Positions 7,301 to 7,933 of a stretch of DNA of 7,933 nucleotides are shown one piece after another. Under the pieces are notes generated by a model. It saw nothing but the letters and a program-made list of their open reading frames with translations, was not told where the DNA came from and ran no database searches. The stretch is from contig JAKAFQ010000175.1 of NCBI GenBank assembly GCA_021817875.1, positions 1 to 7,933 of the forward strand. Reading direction: 5' to 3'. The DNA comes from Pseudomonadota bacterium. Lineage in GTDB: Bacteria > Pseudomonadota > Gammaproteobacteria > Steroidobacterales > Steroidobacteraceae. The position numbers and the translations under genes were made by a program. Positions within the stretch are counted from its first letter, which is position 1. The number at the start of each line of letters is the position of its first letter.

Positions 7301-7933
7301 AGACCGCCGGAGCGGTGTTGCGTTGATCGAAGCGCGTGATGCGGCGTCGGCGGAGCAGATGCTGCGCGGCGGCGTGGCCCGTCTGGCGCTGCTCGCGCTG
7401 CCTCAGCAGGCCAGATACTGGCAGCGACGTGTCGGCGAGGACCGGGAACTCGTGCTGTCGAGCGGGGGATTCAACCTGGCGCAGTCGCTGGCGGAGGCGG
7501 TCACGCAACGCATCTTTCAGGACTGCTTTGCGGCGCCGGAGGCGCCTGCACCGCGCAGCGCGCCGGCCTTCACGGAGCGAGTGCAGCAGGCACGGGTCAG
7601 GCTGGAGGAAGTCGGAGGCCAGGTGACGAACACGGTGAAGGCGGTGTTCAGAGAGTGGCGCGCGGTACGCGCGGCGCTCGATGCGGAGCGAGCCGCCCGG
7701 CCAGGCTCCGTCTGCGCGGACATCGAGGCGCAGCTCGCCTCGCTGCTGCCGCCGGATTTCATCGAGTCAACGCCGCGGCCGTGGTTCGGTCACCTGGCAC
7801 GTTATCTCCAGGCGGCTTCGCGGCGGCTTGCCCGGCTGCCGGCCGGCGCGCAGCGGGACAGCGGACTGGCGGCCCGAGTCGCGCCCTGGGTCGCGCAGTG
7901 GCAGCAGCTGCGCGCGGCTCGATTCGGCGCCGA
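4314..7933 (+). CDS. hrpA: ATP-dependent RNA helicase HrpA (DEAH-box); 3' end outside window
   Basis: DEAH-box RNA helicase that uses ATP to remodel RNA in the cytoplasm; E. coli HrpA is implicated in rescuing stalled or collided ribosomes and in fimbrial mRNA processing. I read 1206 codons without interruption; E. coli HrpA has 1300. Numbering from ATG 4314: Walker A GATGSGKSTQ at 48-57 (K54), motif Ia TQPRRIAAR, motif Ib MTDGILL, DEAH at 145-148, SAT at 177-179, motif V TNVAETSLTVPGI from 297, motif VI QRRGRCGR at 344-351. Then come the HA2/ratchet region (LRTHLASVIL from 378, QDPRERP from 471), an OB-fold region, PPKW at 606-609, and the long C-terminal DUF3418 region typical of HrpA (RRDIL, FYAARI, IWDFGELP from 970). 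About 40 C-terminal residues and the stop are cut off. The start is uncertain: ATGs at 4164, 4302 and 4314 are all in frame, and none has a good Shine-Dalgarno. I chose 4314 because it follows the candidate promoter. HrpB is excluded by the long C-terminal region. Confidence 0.97.
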   Translation, partial: MEARSRAPRNVTPAVPIRLEYDPALPISAHRQEILEAIARHAVIVVCGATGSGKSTQLPKLCLSAGRGTLGLIGHTQPRRIAARALAMRLAEETGTSVGGAVGYQVRFTDRTGPDCRVKLMTDGILLKELEGDRELRRYDTLIIDEAHERSLNIDLLLGVLKGLLPRRPDLKLIVTSATIDPGRFAEFFGGAPVIEVSGRGFPIEVRYRPLVAEDEDAAELSLPEGVVAAVRELDAGRRLDTLVFLPGEKHIREAADALARAGLPDTEILPLYARLSAAEQARIFHGHTRRRVILSTNVAETSLTVPGIRQVIDSGLARISRYSARGKVQRLHIERISKASADQRRGRCGREAEGICLRLYSEEDFNAREAYTAPEVLRTHLASVILRMAALELAPPERFPFLDPPDTRLINDGVRLLEELQAMNGRQVTDLGRKIAAVPLDPRLGRMLLAASRLGCLAEMLIIAAFLEAQDPRERPAEMQQQADQKHGLFADARSDFLTVLNLWRAFGEQAAAVSGNQLRKWCREHFLSFLRMREWQDLHAQLSLSARELDLRPNQLPAAYAPLHQAILTGFLGSIGSLNERREYEGPRALRFVIAPGTPLAARPPKWVVAGSLLETTRVYARMVAAVEPAWIERAAAHLLKHHYSEPHWVERRGFVGAFESISLYGLTLASRRRVDYGRVAPKEAREIFIREALIDPEQGPPRQVVRAAFLQANRALRRQVEQLEAKIRRRDILAGEQRQLEFYAARIPETVSSVTAFNRWRLEAERREPKVLYLSRADLMLREVTEIDEHRFPETLTVGGNRLPLCYRFEPAEPDDGVTLEVPDLLLEALDPDRLAWLVPGWRLEKIIAVLRELPKSQRKLLVPVPEHARQALEELGAAGEDALPGFYAALAQWVSRRTGIQVDAAQLAALPLPAHLTLNIRVVDAQNNVVAEGRDVTALRRKLRSLPVAPAIRAGQSAANATVHRIWDFGELPVAREVHRSALRLTVHPTLEDRRSGVALIEARDAASAEQMLRGGVARLALLALPQQARYWQRRVGEDRELVLSSGGFNLAQSLAEAVTQRIFQDCFAAPEAPAPRSAPAFTERVQQARVRLEEVGGQVTNTVKAVFREWRAVRAALDAERAARPGSVCADIEAQLASLLPPDFIESTPRPWFGHLARYLQAASRRLARLPAGAQRDSGLAARVAPWVAQWQQLRAARFGA

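Noticed and set aside
1..7933. A novel defence, mobile or RNA-based system
   Set aside because: I looked for repeat arrays, tRNA-like cloverleafs, transposase motifs, toxin-antitoxin pairs and reverse transcriptase motifs on both strands and saw none. Nearly all of the DNA is explained by two conserved housekeeping-type genes.

Overview
The window is a high-GC stretch (roughly two thirds G+C, strong G/C bias at third codon positions) filled almost entirely by two large, divergently transcribed genes, each cut by a window edge. The gene content, a large ~180 kDa-class NAD-dependent glutamate dehydrogenase next to a long HrpA-type RNA helicase, suggests a high-GC proteobacterium, most likely a gammaproteobacterium. 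That assignment is an inference from protein family distribution, not from a phylogenetic test.

Positions 1-4169 on the minus strand encode the N-terminal ~1389 residues of an NAD-specific glutamate dehydrogenase of the large (L-GDH / GdhB / GDH2) class. I read it in one uninterrupted frame. The N-terminal regulatory region and the whole catalytic domain are present; about the last 200 residues lie beyond the window start. Positions 4314-7933 on the plus strand encode about 1206 residues of the DEAH-box ATP-dependent RNA helicase HrpA, also uninterrupted. Only about the last 40 residues and the stop codon lie beyond the window end.

Between them is a 144-bp divergent intergenic region (4170-4313). 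It has a perfect TATAAT box 11 bp before the dehydrogenase start, a possible sigma70-type promoter ending just before the hrpA start, and three inverted repeats between these promoters. Neither gene has a convincing Shine-Dalgarno sequence, and both candidate promoters predict very short or absent 5' leaders.

The two genes have unrelated known roles: glutamate catabolism to 2-oxoglutarate, and RNA remodelling on ribosomes. I see no evidence that they form a system beyond a shared regulatory region. I found no mobile element, CRISPR array, RNA gene, toxin-antitoxin pair or defence locus. Many long open frames lie on the opposite strand or in other frames, the longest being 914 codons antisense to hrpA; they are by-products of high-GC coding sequence. 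This is an ordinary core-genome region, and its most interesting part is the divergent promoter region.
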